Positions 39,155 through 50,867 of a stretch of 64,000 nt of DNA are shown one piece after another; positions within the stretch are counted from its first letter, which is position 1, and each line of letters begins with the position of its first letter. Origin of the DNA: Eutypella sp. D-1 (Eukaryota > Ascomycota > Sordariomycetes > Xylariales > Diatrypaceae); NCBI GenBank assembly GCA_023313575.1, contig JAJTTP010000003.1, forward strand, positions 682,001 to 746,000. Direction: 5' to 3'. Below the pieces are notes generated by a model. The model did no database searches. It saw only the letters and a program-made list of their open reading frames with translations, and was not told the DNA's origin. The position numbers and the translations under genes were made by a program.

Positions 39155-39655
39155 ATGGCTTTTGGAAAGTGGAGGTTCAGCCGCAGCCGGAAAGGCTCGA
39201 GCGGTTCTGCGGGGAGCGAGGCGACCACCAATGGCACGACGACGCCGGTCGACGACGGGCGGAGCTACACGAAGTCACAGCCGGAGGAGTCAAGCCAGCC
39301 TCGTATCCTGCGGTCCCTGACGGGCAGCTTCACGGCGCGACCGCAGCGGCCGAGGAAGCTGACAGAGAAAGACCAAGAGTACGCCCGCCTCCACAAACCG
39401 TTCACCAAGCAAAACCTCGAGCACCAGAAGATCCTGGCGTCCTTCGAGTTCAACTTCGGCTCGAGGACCGCGGCGACGGCCAACCAGAACCAGAGGGCGA
39501 TGAGCATATGTAGCGGCATCAGCCCCTGCACGTCGAGGCGGGGCAGCGTCCAGCACGACAACCTCTTCCCGCCCTCAAGCCGGACAGACACACGCGGCCG
39601 CTCAGGCAACGATTTAACACACAAAGTGCCACTGGACCGGTTGAGGATCGACTGA
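39155..39655 (+). CDS. Small hypothetical protein, 166 aa
   Basis: An uninterrupted reading frame with a good start context (ACAATGGC) and strongly GC-rich third positions compared with its flanks. The product is basic, Ser/Arg-rich at the N-terminus, and has one compact segment in the middle (QEYARLHKPFTKQNLEHQK) that looks structured. The C-terminus is Ser/Arg-rich. There is no signal peptide or membrane segment. I recognise no family. Being a single exon in a gene-poor area it could be a chance ORF, but the base composition and CT-rich upstream DNA argue for a real gene. Confidence 0.6.
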   Translation: MAFGKWRFSRSRKGSSGSAGSEATTNGTTTPVDDGRSYTKSQPEESSQPRILRSLTGSFTARPQRPRKLTEKDQEYARLHKPFTKQNLEHQKILASFEFNFGSRTAATANQNQRAMSICSGISPCTSRRGSVQHDNLFPPSSRTDTRGRSGNDLTHKVPLDRLRID

Positions 39656-41213
39656 ACATACTCGGGCGAGTGGTCCGGACAAACGACGATCAGGGGTGGA
39701 GGGTGGAACCCCCTCCAGTACCCCTCAAGTGACGCGACGTTGTCGAGGCGGTCTGCTGAGCACGTGCCTGCGCACATTAAAAAAAACGATGACACGATTA
39801 AGATTTTATGATTTTTGGGAAGCGGTTACTGGCTATACTCGGCTAGACGGAGGGGGGCAACTGGCGTTCGGATTCATGGGATTCGGCGGGTGGATAAATT
39901 GTAAATACATGCATGAGCCAGATTTTCGCGCGAACGCGCATGGCTTTTCTTTTCTTTTCTTTTTTTCATCATCTTCTTTCTATCTTGTCGGTCTTGCATC
40001 ATGGGTAGACACAAAAGTTGGGACAAGACGACAGAACGTCGGGCGACCGGGACGAACGACGACGCTACGCAAAAATTCGGCGCTTGCTTGCCATACCAAC
40101 AGGCAAGTCATGTAACAAGATTTAGTTAATACCTGTACATAATGAACAGCAACATACTCGGCCTGGCCTCAGAATTTTCAGTGTGAAAGTTATAGTCATT
40201 GGAAGAAAGTAAACCTCATAGACTGTGTAAAAAGGATCATCATAGGCCATACCTGTCTCGAAAGACAAATAGTGAAGGGAAGGAATAATGACATAATTGC
40301 AGATTCGGTAGGTAAACTTCATGCTTGTCAGGCACCGTCATGCGGACGGAGGCAGATTGACTCGTATGCGACGACGGTCCCTCTATCGACCTCCCCATTG
40401 GAGTTACCGGCTTACTGGTTTGACTAGCCATAGCTCTTAAACCAGCATCTCCGCCTTGTCGTCGTCGATCGGACAAAGCTGGCTGCCCAGCAAACCTAGC
40501 TCATCGAGATCTACCTACCTAGGTCGGTTTGGAACCTGGGAGAGAAAACGCGGACTGCGTACTCGAGATAGAGACGTTTTGACTAGGTCGAGTGATAGAA
40601 CCCCATGCATATGAGGTCAAGTTCCATGGGATACGCTCCAGGGCTGTATAATAACAGCAATAGCTATGCATGCATTAGAAATAACTTAGACTCTTATCTT
40701 GTCCAGCTGGTGAGTTGCTATGTTTATGGTTGACGAACAAAACAAAAACGAAAGTCCGAGACTTGGGAAGAGAGTAAGAAATTTTTTAGTTACTCTTAGT
40801 TACTCTACTTAAGACCACGGGAATAACAGAAAGCGCTCTAGTTGATTTAGGTGCACGGACCATATAGAATCTACTGTCAGCCATAGACAGCTGGCACATA
40901 AGCTTAACCGGCTTGATTTGGTCTACCCACCAGCCAGTCACGTGCCACAATCTTATCAGTAGCCCTGGAGAGTTTTTAGTCGCTGTTAGTGGTGCACAAA
41001 GGACCTGAGCCCCACTCCCCTCAAAATTCCCTTTCCCACCCACCCACCACCACTGCCCTAATTAAGCGAAACTAAAGCAAAAAACTTCCCTAAGGTCAAC
41101 TCCCTCCCTTCTACTTAGTAACTTTTGAACTTCGCGATAAACCTTGGAAAGCTACGAAATCCGATCCGATCGACATTTTCAAGGCAACAACTCGACAACA
41201 ACAGTTGCCCATC
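39656..41213. other. Intergenic and S18 promoter region
   Basis: No gene is seen. ACCTAGGT occurs at 40517-40524. The last few hundred bases before 41214 are C/T-rich and then A-rich, as in promoters of highly expressed fungal genes. Confidence 0.6.
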
Positions 41214-42008
41214 ATGTCGCTCGTCTCGGGAGAGAAGTCGAACTTCCAGTTCGTAAGTGATTCCTCATCAACGTTATCATTTGCTGTCTTTGTCACCCGC
41301 CAAAGCTTCGCACCGCCCAACCCATCTTGAACCGACTTGGCAGTAGCATTATTCACATTAGAACTTCGGTAGTAAGCTAACCAACACTCACTTTAACAGA
41401 TCTTGCGTCTCCTCAACACCAATGTCCGTGGTGAGGAGAAGGTTATGTACGCCCTGACCCGAATCAAGGGTGTCGGTCGTCGTTACTCCAACTTGGTCTG
41501 CAAGAAGGCCGATGTCGATCTGAACAAGCGGTACGAGTCTCCCTTACCTCGAGGAATATGGATGGACATAAACATGAAGGATAATGGAAACTAATATGCA
41601 TCCCTCCATAGTGCCGGTGAGCTCACTTCGGAAGAGCTCGAGCGAATTGTCACCATCATCCAGAACCCCACTCAGTACAAGATCCCTACCTGTACGTGAA
41701 CACCGCATGTCCTTCCAGACGAGGAGGGGAGAGGAAAGGAAAGGAAAGAAAAAAGGGCTCGTGTGTTTTTCTAACAAATCGATACAGGGTTCCTGAACAG
41801 ACAGCGCGATATCACCGATGGCAAGGACTCGCAGGTCCTGGCGAACGGCGTCGACTCGAAGCTGCGTGACGACCTGGAGCGCCTGAAGAAGATCCGCGCC
41901 CACCGCGGTCTCCGACACTACTGGGGCCTGCGTGTCCGCGGCCAGCACACCAAGACGACGGGTCGTCGCGGCCGGACTGTCGGTGTCTCCAAGAAGAAGG
42001 GTGGTTAA
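41214..42008 (+). CDS. RPS18: 40S ribosomal protein S18 (uS13)
   Basis: A component of the head of the small ribosomal subunit. Four exons (41214-41252, 41400-41530, 41612-41691 and 41788-42008) give 471 nt and 156 aa, the normal length. The first exon encodes just [13 protein letters not shown] and the 147-nt first intron follows early, a common layout in fungal ribosomal-protein genes. Family marks are [21 protein letters not shown], the [20 protein letters not shown] block and the basic C-terminus GVSKKKGG. All four exons join in phase. It faces the Sdo1 gene, so two ribosome-related genes are convergent neighbours. Confidence 0.98.
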
Positions 42009-43070
42009 ACAAGAAGAAGGACGGAGGAAAAAAAGAGCGTTCAGGGTCGCGCGGGCGGGGGTGTGGTTTCATTGGTTCAGATCATTCATCATCTTCTTCT
42101 CTGCGGATGGGCAAAAGGCGTGTGAAGGCTGGACTTGAAATTACAAATACTACATTGATACAAACAACGGCGGCGCCGGCATGCGCGCATGCGCGTGTGT
42201 CTGTGTGTGTCGTTTTTTGCTTTGCGTAAAGGGGGTCTTGCGCTACGGATAAAGGCCAATGAATCACGGGTGTACTCTAGTAACGACGAATACAGAGACA
42301 TCGATTTGACGAACACATACGGGATCCTGCTATTTGTGTGTAAAGGGAGGTGGGGGTGTGTGACGTTTGCACAATGACTTTCGAGCCTCGGGCTATCTCG
42401 GTGAGCATGCTGGGGGTTGGCGGGCTGTAATGCAGCGGCGGCTATAGTTCTCCGAATTTACGGGCAAGGCTATCTCTGTCTTAGAGAAGGAATCGTGCCT
42501 TGGGTCCCCCTAGTCAACGGAGCACCATATCTATCGCATCGGTCTTTCGTTAGGCGGGCTCGGGTAGTTGATTAGGAGGGGGGCATGAAAACCACCGTAA
42601 AATCTCGTGACATGGTTTGTCGTAGAACGGACGGAAACCTCTTAGTTGGTAGTGGGAGGCTCATGATCGATCTTTTTCTTTTTCTTTTTTCTTTCTAATT
42701 CTACGTAGCGCTCATGACCTTTCTATATAAAACAACCCCCCCTCCCCCTTGCCTGCGTCCTTCCCCTTCATGATGTAGATAATACCAAGCCGTGACCGTA
42801 AATCATCGCGAGCGCTGGGACAATGGAACGCATGCTTCGTATGTACGTAAATGGCGGGGTTAGATCTAGTTGCGTAAAAAGGGGGGCCAGGAAGCAGAGA
42901 ATAAATGAAAACCAGCGCCAGGGTATCTTTCTTTCTTGCCTTCTTCCATTTCTCCCTTTTAACTTTTTTTCTTTCCTTCCGGCCATTGCTTCCTCCTGTT
43001 GTTTCCCCCCCCCCCTCCCCCCCCCTCCCCCCCCCTTTCCCATCATATCCTCCAACTTCCCCACTCTTCC
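42009..43070. other. Convergent intergenic region S18/Sdo1
   Basis: About 1.06 kb between two stop codons, holding both 3' UTRs. A CG-rich alternating patch (ATGCGCGCATGCGCG near 42181) and a long C tract just after the Sdo1 stop stand out. No gene is seen. Confidence 0.6.
43005..43036. repeat. C/T tract (G-rich on the Sdo1 strand)
   Basis: Runs of about 6-11 C separated by single T on the plus strand, followed by further pyrimidines. On the minus strand, the Sdo1 sense strand, this is a G-rich run starting about 35 nt after the stop codon. Confidence 0.85.
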
Positions 43071-44201
43071 TCAATCATCCTCGTGCGTGACGGCCATGTC
43101 GAGGACCTCGACGCGGCCCTGACCCCTTGTCTCGTTGCCGACAAAGTCCGATAGGCCCTTGAAGGCGCCCGGCTCGACGAATCCGACGACCTCCCACTCG
43201 GACCCCAGCACGTCCTGGTCCTCCACCTGCTCTACGTAGCTTAGGATCTTGTCTTTGACGGTGCCGACGGCTGCTTTCTGCTGTTCGCCCCCTCCACCGC
43301 CGCCTACTCCTTCCTCGTCGCCTACACCACCACCACTACCTCCCCCACCTCCTCCTCCACCGCCGCCGCCCTTCTTGCCTTTGCCTTTACCTTTCCCTCC
43401 TGCTTTCGCTGCACCGTCTCCGCCGCCGCCACCACCACCGCCATCGTTACCACCGCCACTGCTGCCGCCCGCGGGCGCCTTGACGGCCTGCTTCAGGACG
43501 CCCGTGGGACAGGTGATGCGCAGGCGCATGCGCGCGCGCGCGACGGGGATGGGCTGGTGCGCGATCAGGGCCTTCATGGCCTCGAGGGCCTGGCTCTTCG
43601 CGCTCTTGGTGGTGACGACGCCCGTCCAGCTGTGCTCCTTGCCGCCGCTGTTGGTGGCCGGGTCCCGGGGCTTCGCGCCGGCGGCGTCCTGATCGTCGCC
43701 GTTAGCCGGGGTCGCGGTGCCGCTCTTGTTACTGTTGTTGTTGTTTTCTGGTGGATGGTTATGGGCCTGGGAGCTCAGCATGTCGAGGGCTTTCTCGATC
43801 ATGCCGGTGGTGTAGACGCGCTTGGTGCGGGGATCGACGAGCTTGGAGGCGACGATGCCGACGACCTCGTGGTGGACGCGGTCCATCTGGGCGGCGCGCT
43901 CGCGCTCGCCGACCTGGAGCTCGCCTTTGTTGAGGATCTCGAGGACGATGTCGTCCTGGGTGCGGTCGCGGCCGAAGGCGCGGGCCAGGTCCTCGGCGGG
44001 CGCCGTCTGTCCCTTGGACACGTTCAGGAACACGCTCGGGATCTGCAGCACCTCGTCCAGGTCCGTCTCGATCCCCTGCCGCCACTCCAGCACCTTGTTC
44101 TTGTAGCACGCGATCTCGAACCGCTTTTTTCCCTTTTTCAATCGCACCAGCGACACGTTCGTCAGCCGGATCTGGTTGCTCGGCTGCATTATCCGCGACA
44201 T
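43071..44201 (-). CDS. SDO1: Ribosome maturation protein Sdo1 (SBDS family)
   Basis: SBDS proteins help release eIF6 (Tif6) from pre-60S subunits together with the GTPase Efl1. A single exon encodes 376 aa, well above the roughly 250 aa usual for yeast and human members. The SBDS N-terminal domain (about 8-105) is clear: NQIRLTNVSLVRLKKGKKRFEIACYKNK is a family hallmark, and the helical domain (MDRVHHEVVGIVASKLVDP) follows. The extra length comes from an Asn/Asp/Gly linker near residues 150-185 and a Gly/Lys-rich low-complexity insert near 240-315 (GGKGKGKGKKGGGG-like) inside the C-terminal domain. The ATG at 44201 fits the family start (MSRIMQPSNQIRL). Identity is secure; the inserts are the unusual part. 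Confidence 0.96.
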   Translation of the reverse strand: MSRIMQPSNQIRLTNVSLVRLKKGKKRFEIACYKNKVLEWRQGIETDLDEVLQIPSVFLNVSKGQTAPAEDLARAFGRDRTQDDIVLEILNKGELQVGERERAAQMDRVHHEVVGIVASKLVDPRTKRVYTTGMIEKALDMLSSQAHNHPPENNNNSNKSGTATPANGDDQDAAGAKPRDPATNSGGKEHSWTGVVTTKSAKSQALEAMKALIAHQPIPVARARMRLRITCPTGVLKQAVKAPAGGSSGGGNDGGGGGGGGDGAAKAGGKGKGKGKKGGGGGGGGGGGSGGGVGDEEGVGGGGGGEQQKAAVGTVKDKILSYVEQVEDQDVLGSEWEVVGFVEPGAFKGLSDFVGNETRGQGRVEVLDMAVTHEDD

Positions 44202-46382
44202 GTTGCCGGCGGTGGTAGTGGTGAACGCGGGGAGATCTGTGTTTGTGTCTGTGTCTGTGTCTGTTGCGAAGGGTGAGGAGGAAGAAGAGACTGGTGAGGG
44301 GTCGTTGTGATTCGCCGTGGAATGGGTTCGGATCTGTCTTCTACCATGGGACCCTCAATGATTATTATGTGTGCCCTGCTTTCTTAAAACTTGGGATGCT
44401 GAGTCTTTACTGCGTAGTGAAAATCTGCAGATAATCTTTACCTACAGGTACTGCACGTAAGATAACCTGTAAGATAAGATACGGGTACATAATAAGTTAT
44501 GGAAAACATCGATGAGGTAAGGGTTACATAGCGGGGTGCAAGGTGGGATGACTGTTTTCTAAGTATTATCTAATCACGGAAGACGAGGCGCTGAAATCGC
44601 CGATTCCTGTTATAGTGTTAGGGTAATTTATCTTGTTTATGCACCTGCATAGTATATCGCTGCTCCGTACATAAGCTTCAATTCATTGATCCCGTCTTCC
44701 AAGGTTACAATACCAATCTGTCTAACTTTAGTTAATAACCCATCAAGACGTGTTCCCGTCTAGGGTGCGTTCCATCGGGTGGGATCGCCCAAGTCACGCA
44801 GGCACGAAAAAGGGGGCTACATATCCGCTTCCAAGCACATGGCAAGCGATTTGATGGCAACCCAAAGTTGAATGAGCAGGAACTCGTTGACATTCCGACA
44901 GAGTGCATGTGACGATAGGTGCCAGGTAATTAATATGTGTTAAACACCAGTTAAACACTATTAGTAACTGTCACCCACAACCCGTTGAGTTAGCCCCTAA
45001 CCTAAGGGGCCCTCCTATTCGGTTAACCTTGATGGGCAAGATCGGATGTTTCTTGAGTACCTGCTTGAAACGCTTCAAGTTCCAGCTCCCCTACCACCTA
45101 CATAGCCAGCGGGCATCGGATTTGACTCGCACGGGTTGATGATGAACTATGTCTTATCAACAGCTAACCTTGGAAGCGCTAAGTACCTGGTTGCCTGGTG
45201 GCCTAGCTACTATGTAGATGCTCGGATAGGCAACGTCATCATATCAATAGTACAATTCACCGGGAATACCGCAAAACATGTCTGAATACAGAATATGGAA
45301 ACAAATGAGTTGTAACCATACAATACTTACTTACCTAGGTACATAGTAGTACTGGTCATGCAAATGGCAGGGCAATATTAGGAGGTTATGACGCTTATCT
45401 CGCAGACACCCCCCGCTATCAAGGTGTCTCGTGGGCCGGTTGCTGTGGAACCAGCGCAGGCCATCAACTGTTCTGGTGGAAGTGTCGTAATCTAGCTTTT
45501 AATTAGCAAAGTCACACTCTACTCAGGTAAACGCAGTTACCCCGGAAAGGAGTCAGCAAGGACTCGAAATAGGGGGAGGAGGGACAACGACCTATCAACA
45601 TGAGTCATGTTTTGACGCGAAAAAAAGCACGAAAGCGCGAATCCTGCAGAGGAAACTGCCCGTTGACTTTTTCTGGAGTCGAAGTGACAACTGTCATGCA
45701 ATAGAGGCGGTGTTCGAATTCTTGAGGAAGAGTGAGGCAAAGTAGTGTCTGATACGGTGTGACTTGCACAACAAGCTTGACAACCTTAGGCAACATCAAA
45801 TGTCCCAGAGATGTCCTAGTAGTAGGCAGGTACAATACACCTAGACTAGATAGACCCCTGGGAACTCAAGATTGTCTGACTGGTCTGACTGGCTTCACTG
45901 GTTCCGGGGGGCGGCTGGCTGGTTGGCTGGGACACCACCAGACCACCAGGACCAACCAAACCCTCGCAAGGTCCACTTTTCCCCAAAACCCGCCGGACCC
46001 GCAGATCCCTCCCTTTAAGCTTGGAGCAGTGCGTAGTATAAGCTCTGCTAATACCTAGTAGGAGCTCTTGCAGGGCTGCAAGTAGTGCACATAGTACCTT
46101 GTCTGCTTATCTATAGGGCATAGTTACATCCTAAGTCAGCCCCCGGTATCCGCAGTTACAGTGCTATGAGGTAGTTACGTATCCAGGTATCCGCGGTCAC
46201 ACACTCAAACCGATCCATCCCCCCTTCCCTCTCCCATAAACATCCTCTTTTCAATTCCTATCCCATCATCATCATCCATCTCTTACTTTCCATCGTAGCC
46301 ATCAACAGTCATCAGCAATAATAGTTTCTGTTTTTGGTTATCTCTTCCCCGTTTCACCCCTTCTGTCATATCGCTGCCCATC
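44202..46382. other. Intergenic, divergent Sdo1/CPY promoters
   Basis: About 2.2 kb between two divergently transcribed genes. ACCTAGGT lies at 45333-45340. The 170 nt before 46383 are C/T-rich with CATC repeats, a typical fungal core promoter. No gene is seen. Confidence 0.6.
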
Positions 46383-48083
46383 ATGAAGGTAGCCGCCCGT
46401 ACATTACTGCTGGGCGCCTCCACGGCGGCCCTTGCTGCGCAGGATCAACAGCAGGTGCTCGGCGGCGTCAGCGACGCCTTCGGGCCCGTTGTTGACTCCT
46501 TCAAGCAGCCCCTCGAGTCTTTTGAGAAGGCTCTGGGTAAGATGCCCTCCCAGGCGAAGGGTCTCTGGGATGAGATGAGCCTTCTCGTCCCCGGCTTCAT
46601 GGAGAAGGCCTCCAACTTCATATCCCACCCTAAGTCACATACCAAGAAGCCCGATAGCGAATGGGATCGTATCATCAAGGGTGAGGAAATCCAGAACATG
46701 TGGATAGAGACCGACGGCGTCAAGCACCGAAAGCTTGATGGCCACCTTAAGGATTACAACATGCGCGTGAAGAAGGTTGACCCTTCCAAACTCGGTGTCG
46801 ACAAGGTCAAGCAATACAGCGGATACCTCGATGACGAGGCTAATGACAAGCACCTGTTTTACTGTGAGTACCTCCACACTGACCGGCGTTGCGAATCGTC
46901 AGCCATGTGCTAATTGAATTGAATCACAGGGTTCTTCGAGTCCCGCAACGATCCTAAGAACGACCCCGTAGTCCTGTGGTTGAACGGCGGCCCTGGCTGC
47001 TCCTCGATGATGGGTCTCTTCATGGAGCTCGGCCCCTCGAGTGTCGGGAAGGACGGAAAGGTCGTATACAATGATTACTCTTGGAACAGCAATGCTTCGG
47101 TGATCTTCATCGACCAGCCCGTCAACACGGGTTATTCGTACAGCAGCAACCCTGTCTACAACACCGTTGCCGCTGGCAAGGACATCTACGCCCTTCTCAG
47201 CCTGTTTTTCCATGATTTCCCCGAGTACGCCGAGCAGCCCTTCCACATTGCCGGCGAGTCCTACGCTGGCCACTACATCCCCGTCTTCGCCCACGAGATC
47301 CTCTCGCACAAGAACCGCAACATCAACCTGCAGAGCATTGCCATCGGTAACGGTCTGACCGACCCGTACACGCAGTACGCCGAGTACCGACCCATGGCCT
47401 GCGGTGACGGCGGCTACGAAGCAGTCCTTGACCCCAGCGAGTGCCAGTCTATGGACAACGCCCTTCCCCGCTGCCAGTCGCTCATCCAGAACTGCTACGA
47501 CTCCGAGAGCGCTTGGACCTGCGTTCCCAGCGCCATCTACTGCAACAACGCCCTGATCGGACCCTTCCAGCGAAGCGGCCAGAACGTGTACGACGTCCGC
47601 GAGAAGTGCAAGGACATGGAAAACCTTTGCTACACTGAGACCGCGTGGATCGCAGAGTACCTGAACCAGAAGGACGTCATGGACGCCATTGGTGCCGAGG
47701 TTAATGACTACGAGAGCTGCAACACCGACATAAACAGGAACTTCCTGTTCCAGGGCGACTGGTCCAAGCCTTTCCACCGCCTCGTCCCTGACCTCATCAA
47801 GCAGATCCCCGTCCTCGTCTACGCCGGTGACGCCGACTACATCTGCAACTGGCTCGGCAATCAGGCGTGGACGGACGCTCTCGAGTGGCCCGGCCACAAG
47901 GACTTCGCCAACACCAAGCTCCAGGGCCTCGAGCTCGACGATGAGGAGTACGGTCAGGTCAAGAGCAGCGGCAACTTCACCTTCATGCGTATCTACCAGG
48001 CCGGGCACATGGTTCCGTACAACCAGCCCGAGGCCTCGCTCGACTTCTTCAACCGATGGATCGGTGGGGAGTGGAAGGCCTAA
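46383..48083 (+). CDS. Carboxypeptidase Y, vacuolar serine carboxypeptidase (S10)
   Basis: Removes C-terminal residues from peptides in the vacuole. Exons 46383-46863 and 46930-48083 (66-nt intron) give 1635 nt and 544 aa, close to yeast CPY (532 aa). A signal peptide (about 1-18) leads a propeptide of roughly 100 residues. The mature enzyme has the [10 protein letters not shown] oxyanion motif, catalytic Ser271 (GESYAGHY), Asp463 ([13 protein letters not shown], including the CPY-type Cys after the acid) and His520 (AGHMVP). The Cys-rich central segment expected for disulphides is present. The intron splits a Trp codon just where the mature domain's WFFESRNDP begins. The gene is intact in all visible respects. 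Confidence 0.97.
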
Positions 48084-50867
48084 GATGTTTTCCATCTCAT
48101 TCGTTATCAGCAATGCTTAGTTCGTTAGTACACAAGTTGGATCTTAGATGTATGCGAGGAAATATGTTTGGGCGATTTCGGCCGTCAGGCGTAGCTAGCA
48201 TTTCAGCGAGATAGGTACATACGTAACATAGATTGTTGAAGGGCTTCTGGATTGAATAAGATTTACTTCTTTGCGCTCATTGTAAACTGTATTGAAGAAT
48301 ATGGATACCTCAACGGTTCGTGCTACTCTACGTCTACACAACTCCGGATTCGTGAACTACGCGGAGCATTGCTCACGCGGTCAATCAACTATCTCGAAAA
48401 AAATGTTCCAACAGATAAATTACGAGTGCCTCTACACTTGGAAGAAAAAAGGTCCCGTACTCAAAAAACGTTGCGTTCGCTCTCGTCTCGTACACCTCAC
48501 ACCCGCCACTCGCTCCTCCCCCCCTTCGCTCATATGAGAAAAGGGGAAGGAGATGGTGGGTGGAGGCGCATCCGGCTCAAGATCAGGCGTGGGAGATGCT
48601 GTTGCGGCCTGATCGAGCAATGGCAAGAGACATACACTAAGGTACCTACGTAGGCAGGTATATGTATACACACAAACATACCTGGGTATTTATACGACCG
48701 CCGTTGACAAGAGAGAGAGAGAGAGAAGGCGAGGGTCGTGTCGGCGGCAGTTTCTTGTAAAATTGGAATAGTTGAGTCTTGGACCTACTGCGTGCTTCTT
48801 GAGATATTCGATAGATCGATCTCTCCCAAGTAAATTTGCATTCTCGTACCCAAGGACGTGAGAAGCGGGCATGGAAAATCCCTTATTGTTCCAGATATCT
48901 CGTCAGTCTCCCCTGCTTCAATACGGAACCTTGGACATTGGAAGAGGTTCCTTCCACTAATAAATAGCCGGAGTCGTCATTGAATTAATCGCACATGCAT
49001 TGCATCACTTCGCATCGCTTTGTTTACTTCAGTCGGGAAGGAACGGGGGCGCTGCGAACGGTTGATAAGAGGAGACGGGAGGGAGGAAAGGAGGACTTGG
49101 TGTTGCGCAGAGCAGGCCCAGCTTCAGAAATTTTGTACATGGAAAGAAAATTGGGGCTGGTGAATGGCTGGTTGACTGTAGTATGACTAATGTCTTACCT
49201 AATACAAGCCACCACCGTTGAAAACTTAGATATATAAGATGCAATACTTGCATGTTCTACCACATACGACCATACCATCTGGAAAGCACGGGATCCCGTC
49301 CGCTCTCCCCTAGTTAAGCCAGATAGGGCCGGATTAGTAGTTGGGTCGGTGACGACCAGCGAATCCCCGGTGTTGTATGTTTTTTTTTTGCCATTTTTTG
49401 TGAAGAATTTCCACCCGTGAATTATAGTTTTATAGCACCGGACGGGATAAGGTTAGGTAGCGCGCCACTGCTGGCAAGTAACTACCCTAGCTACCTACCA
49501 CTTCCAGTTCCAATAAAAACCCCTACCAACTAAGTCAAGCTGGGGTAGGCCGGGGCGGTCTTTTTTTCTCCTTTCTCTTCTTCATAACGTGGGCCCTGGA
49601 GCTTTCCAGTACATAGGTCATTGTCGGCTCTTCCAAAAGTCAGGTGATTCTCTTAATAAGGGTTGAAACATTTTGCCAGTGATGAAGCACCCCATTTTAG
49701 AACAGCAAAATGCCAAGCTGATACGCTCTTTAGAGCTGATAGCTGTGCTGCTGTTGGGTTTTCGGTAAACTGAGGCAAAGTTGATATCTTGTTAATACCA
49801 AAGGTACTAAGGGACTGCCACTTGGACCTACAATTGAGTACCAGCTCTATCTCTGGCTGCTTCCCAACGTTCCCAGTGAGTGTGTGGATGGCATAAAGTA
49901 GCTGTAAGGATGAGAAACCTAAACTACCCAGGTAGTTGTTTGCTCTGCTCGAACCTGTTCCGTGTCTGGCAACCGGAGCTTCGAATACAACACACTGACT
50001 CCCTACTGACTGTATACTCGTGGCCGTCGCAGGAGATAAAGATTTTTTAGATAGAAGAGGCCATGATTGATTGTGGAGTATCAATTTGATATATCAGGTA
50101 CATATACTTAGTATATTGCTTCCGCTTTCCGTCAACTATTCCGCAACACCAACGGTTCCGCCAAGCCCCCTATTTTTTGCAGACGGGTGCCTTTCATTAT
50201 AGCCTTACAGTAGCAGGGACACCTACCTAACTAACCGAACGAAATGCCATTTGCTTGCTAGCGACTTCCCTATTTTCTATGTTTTCTATTACTCCCAAAC
50301 AGGAGCTGAGAGTTCTAGTAGGTACCTACGTTGGTAGGCACGGTAGGGAGGTATGATATCCATGGAATCCAAGTACACTTCCACTTACGGAGAACCCCAG
50401 CGGACTTTTCCCAGGAAACTATGTCTCATGCACTCGCTACCCGCCATGAGATAAATCTACAAGGAGGCGTCATTATCTCTACCACGATCTTCATTACACG
50501 CTCGATTATTCTTTCCCTTAATATTCAGGGGTGTATGACAGTAGCAAACATATGTAGCTGAGCCTAATGTAAGGAAACTCACGCCTCTATCATCCTCCTT
50601 AGGGGTTTCTCCCCGTTACATTCCATTTTGAAGTATTTCATGTCGGTCTTTTTCTTATCCTTCTTGTAGTCTTTATACGTACGCACACATACGTTCCCGA
50701 AGATAGTCCCCCCTGATCCGTCTCTCGCCATGGATTAGGTTTCCGTCCAATCCTTCTTTCTCAGCATCCCGTCCTTCTTCTGGCCCCTCGTCGCCTTTGT
50801 CATCTTTCTTCTCCTGCTTTTCACCCACGTTGCCTTAGATTCATTGCTCCGCGCTCACCCGCCCTTG
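48084..50867. other. Intergenic, no supported gene
   Basis: About 2.8 kb. It holds a GA microsatellite. Near the right end, an in-frame but interrupted N-terminal extension of the Cas1-like gene begins at 50730 (see findings). A 143-codon open stretch on the minus strand (49653-50084) lacks an ATG start and is not accepted. Confidence 0.55.
48711..48726. repeat. GA microsatellite
   Basis: Eight GA units in intergenic DNA. Confidence 0.8.

Noticed and set aside
43249..44276. Plus-strand ORFs opposite Sdo1
   Set aside because: Pro-rich and Gly/Val-rich shadows of the Sdo1 coding strand.
49653..50084. 143-codon minus-strand ORF
   Set aside because: No ATG start, no family resemblance, and base composition like the surrounding spacer.
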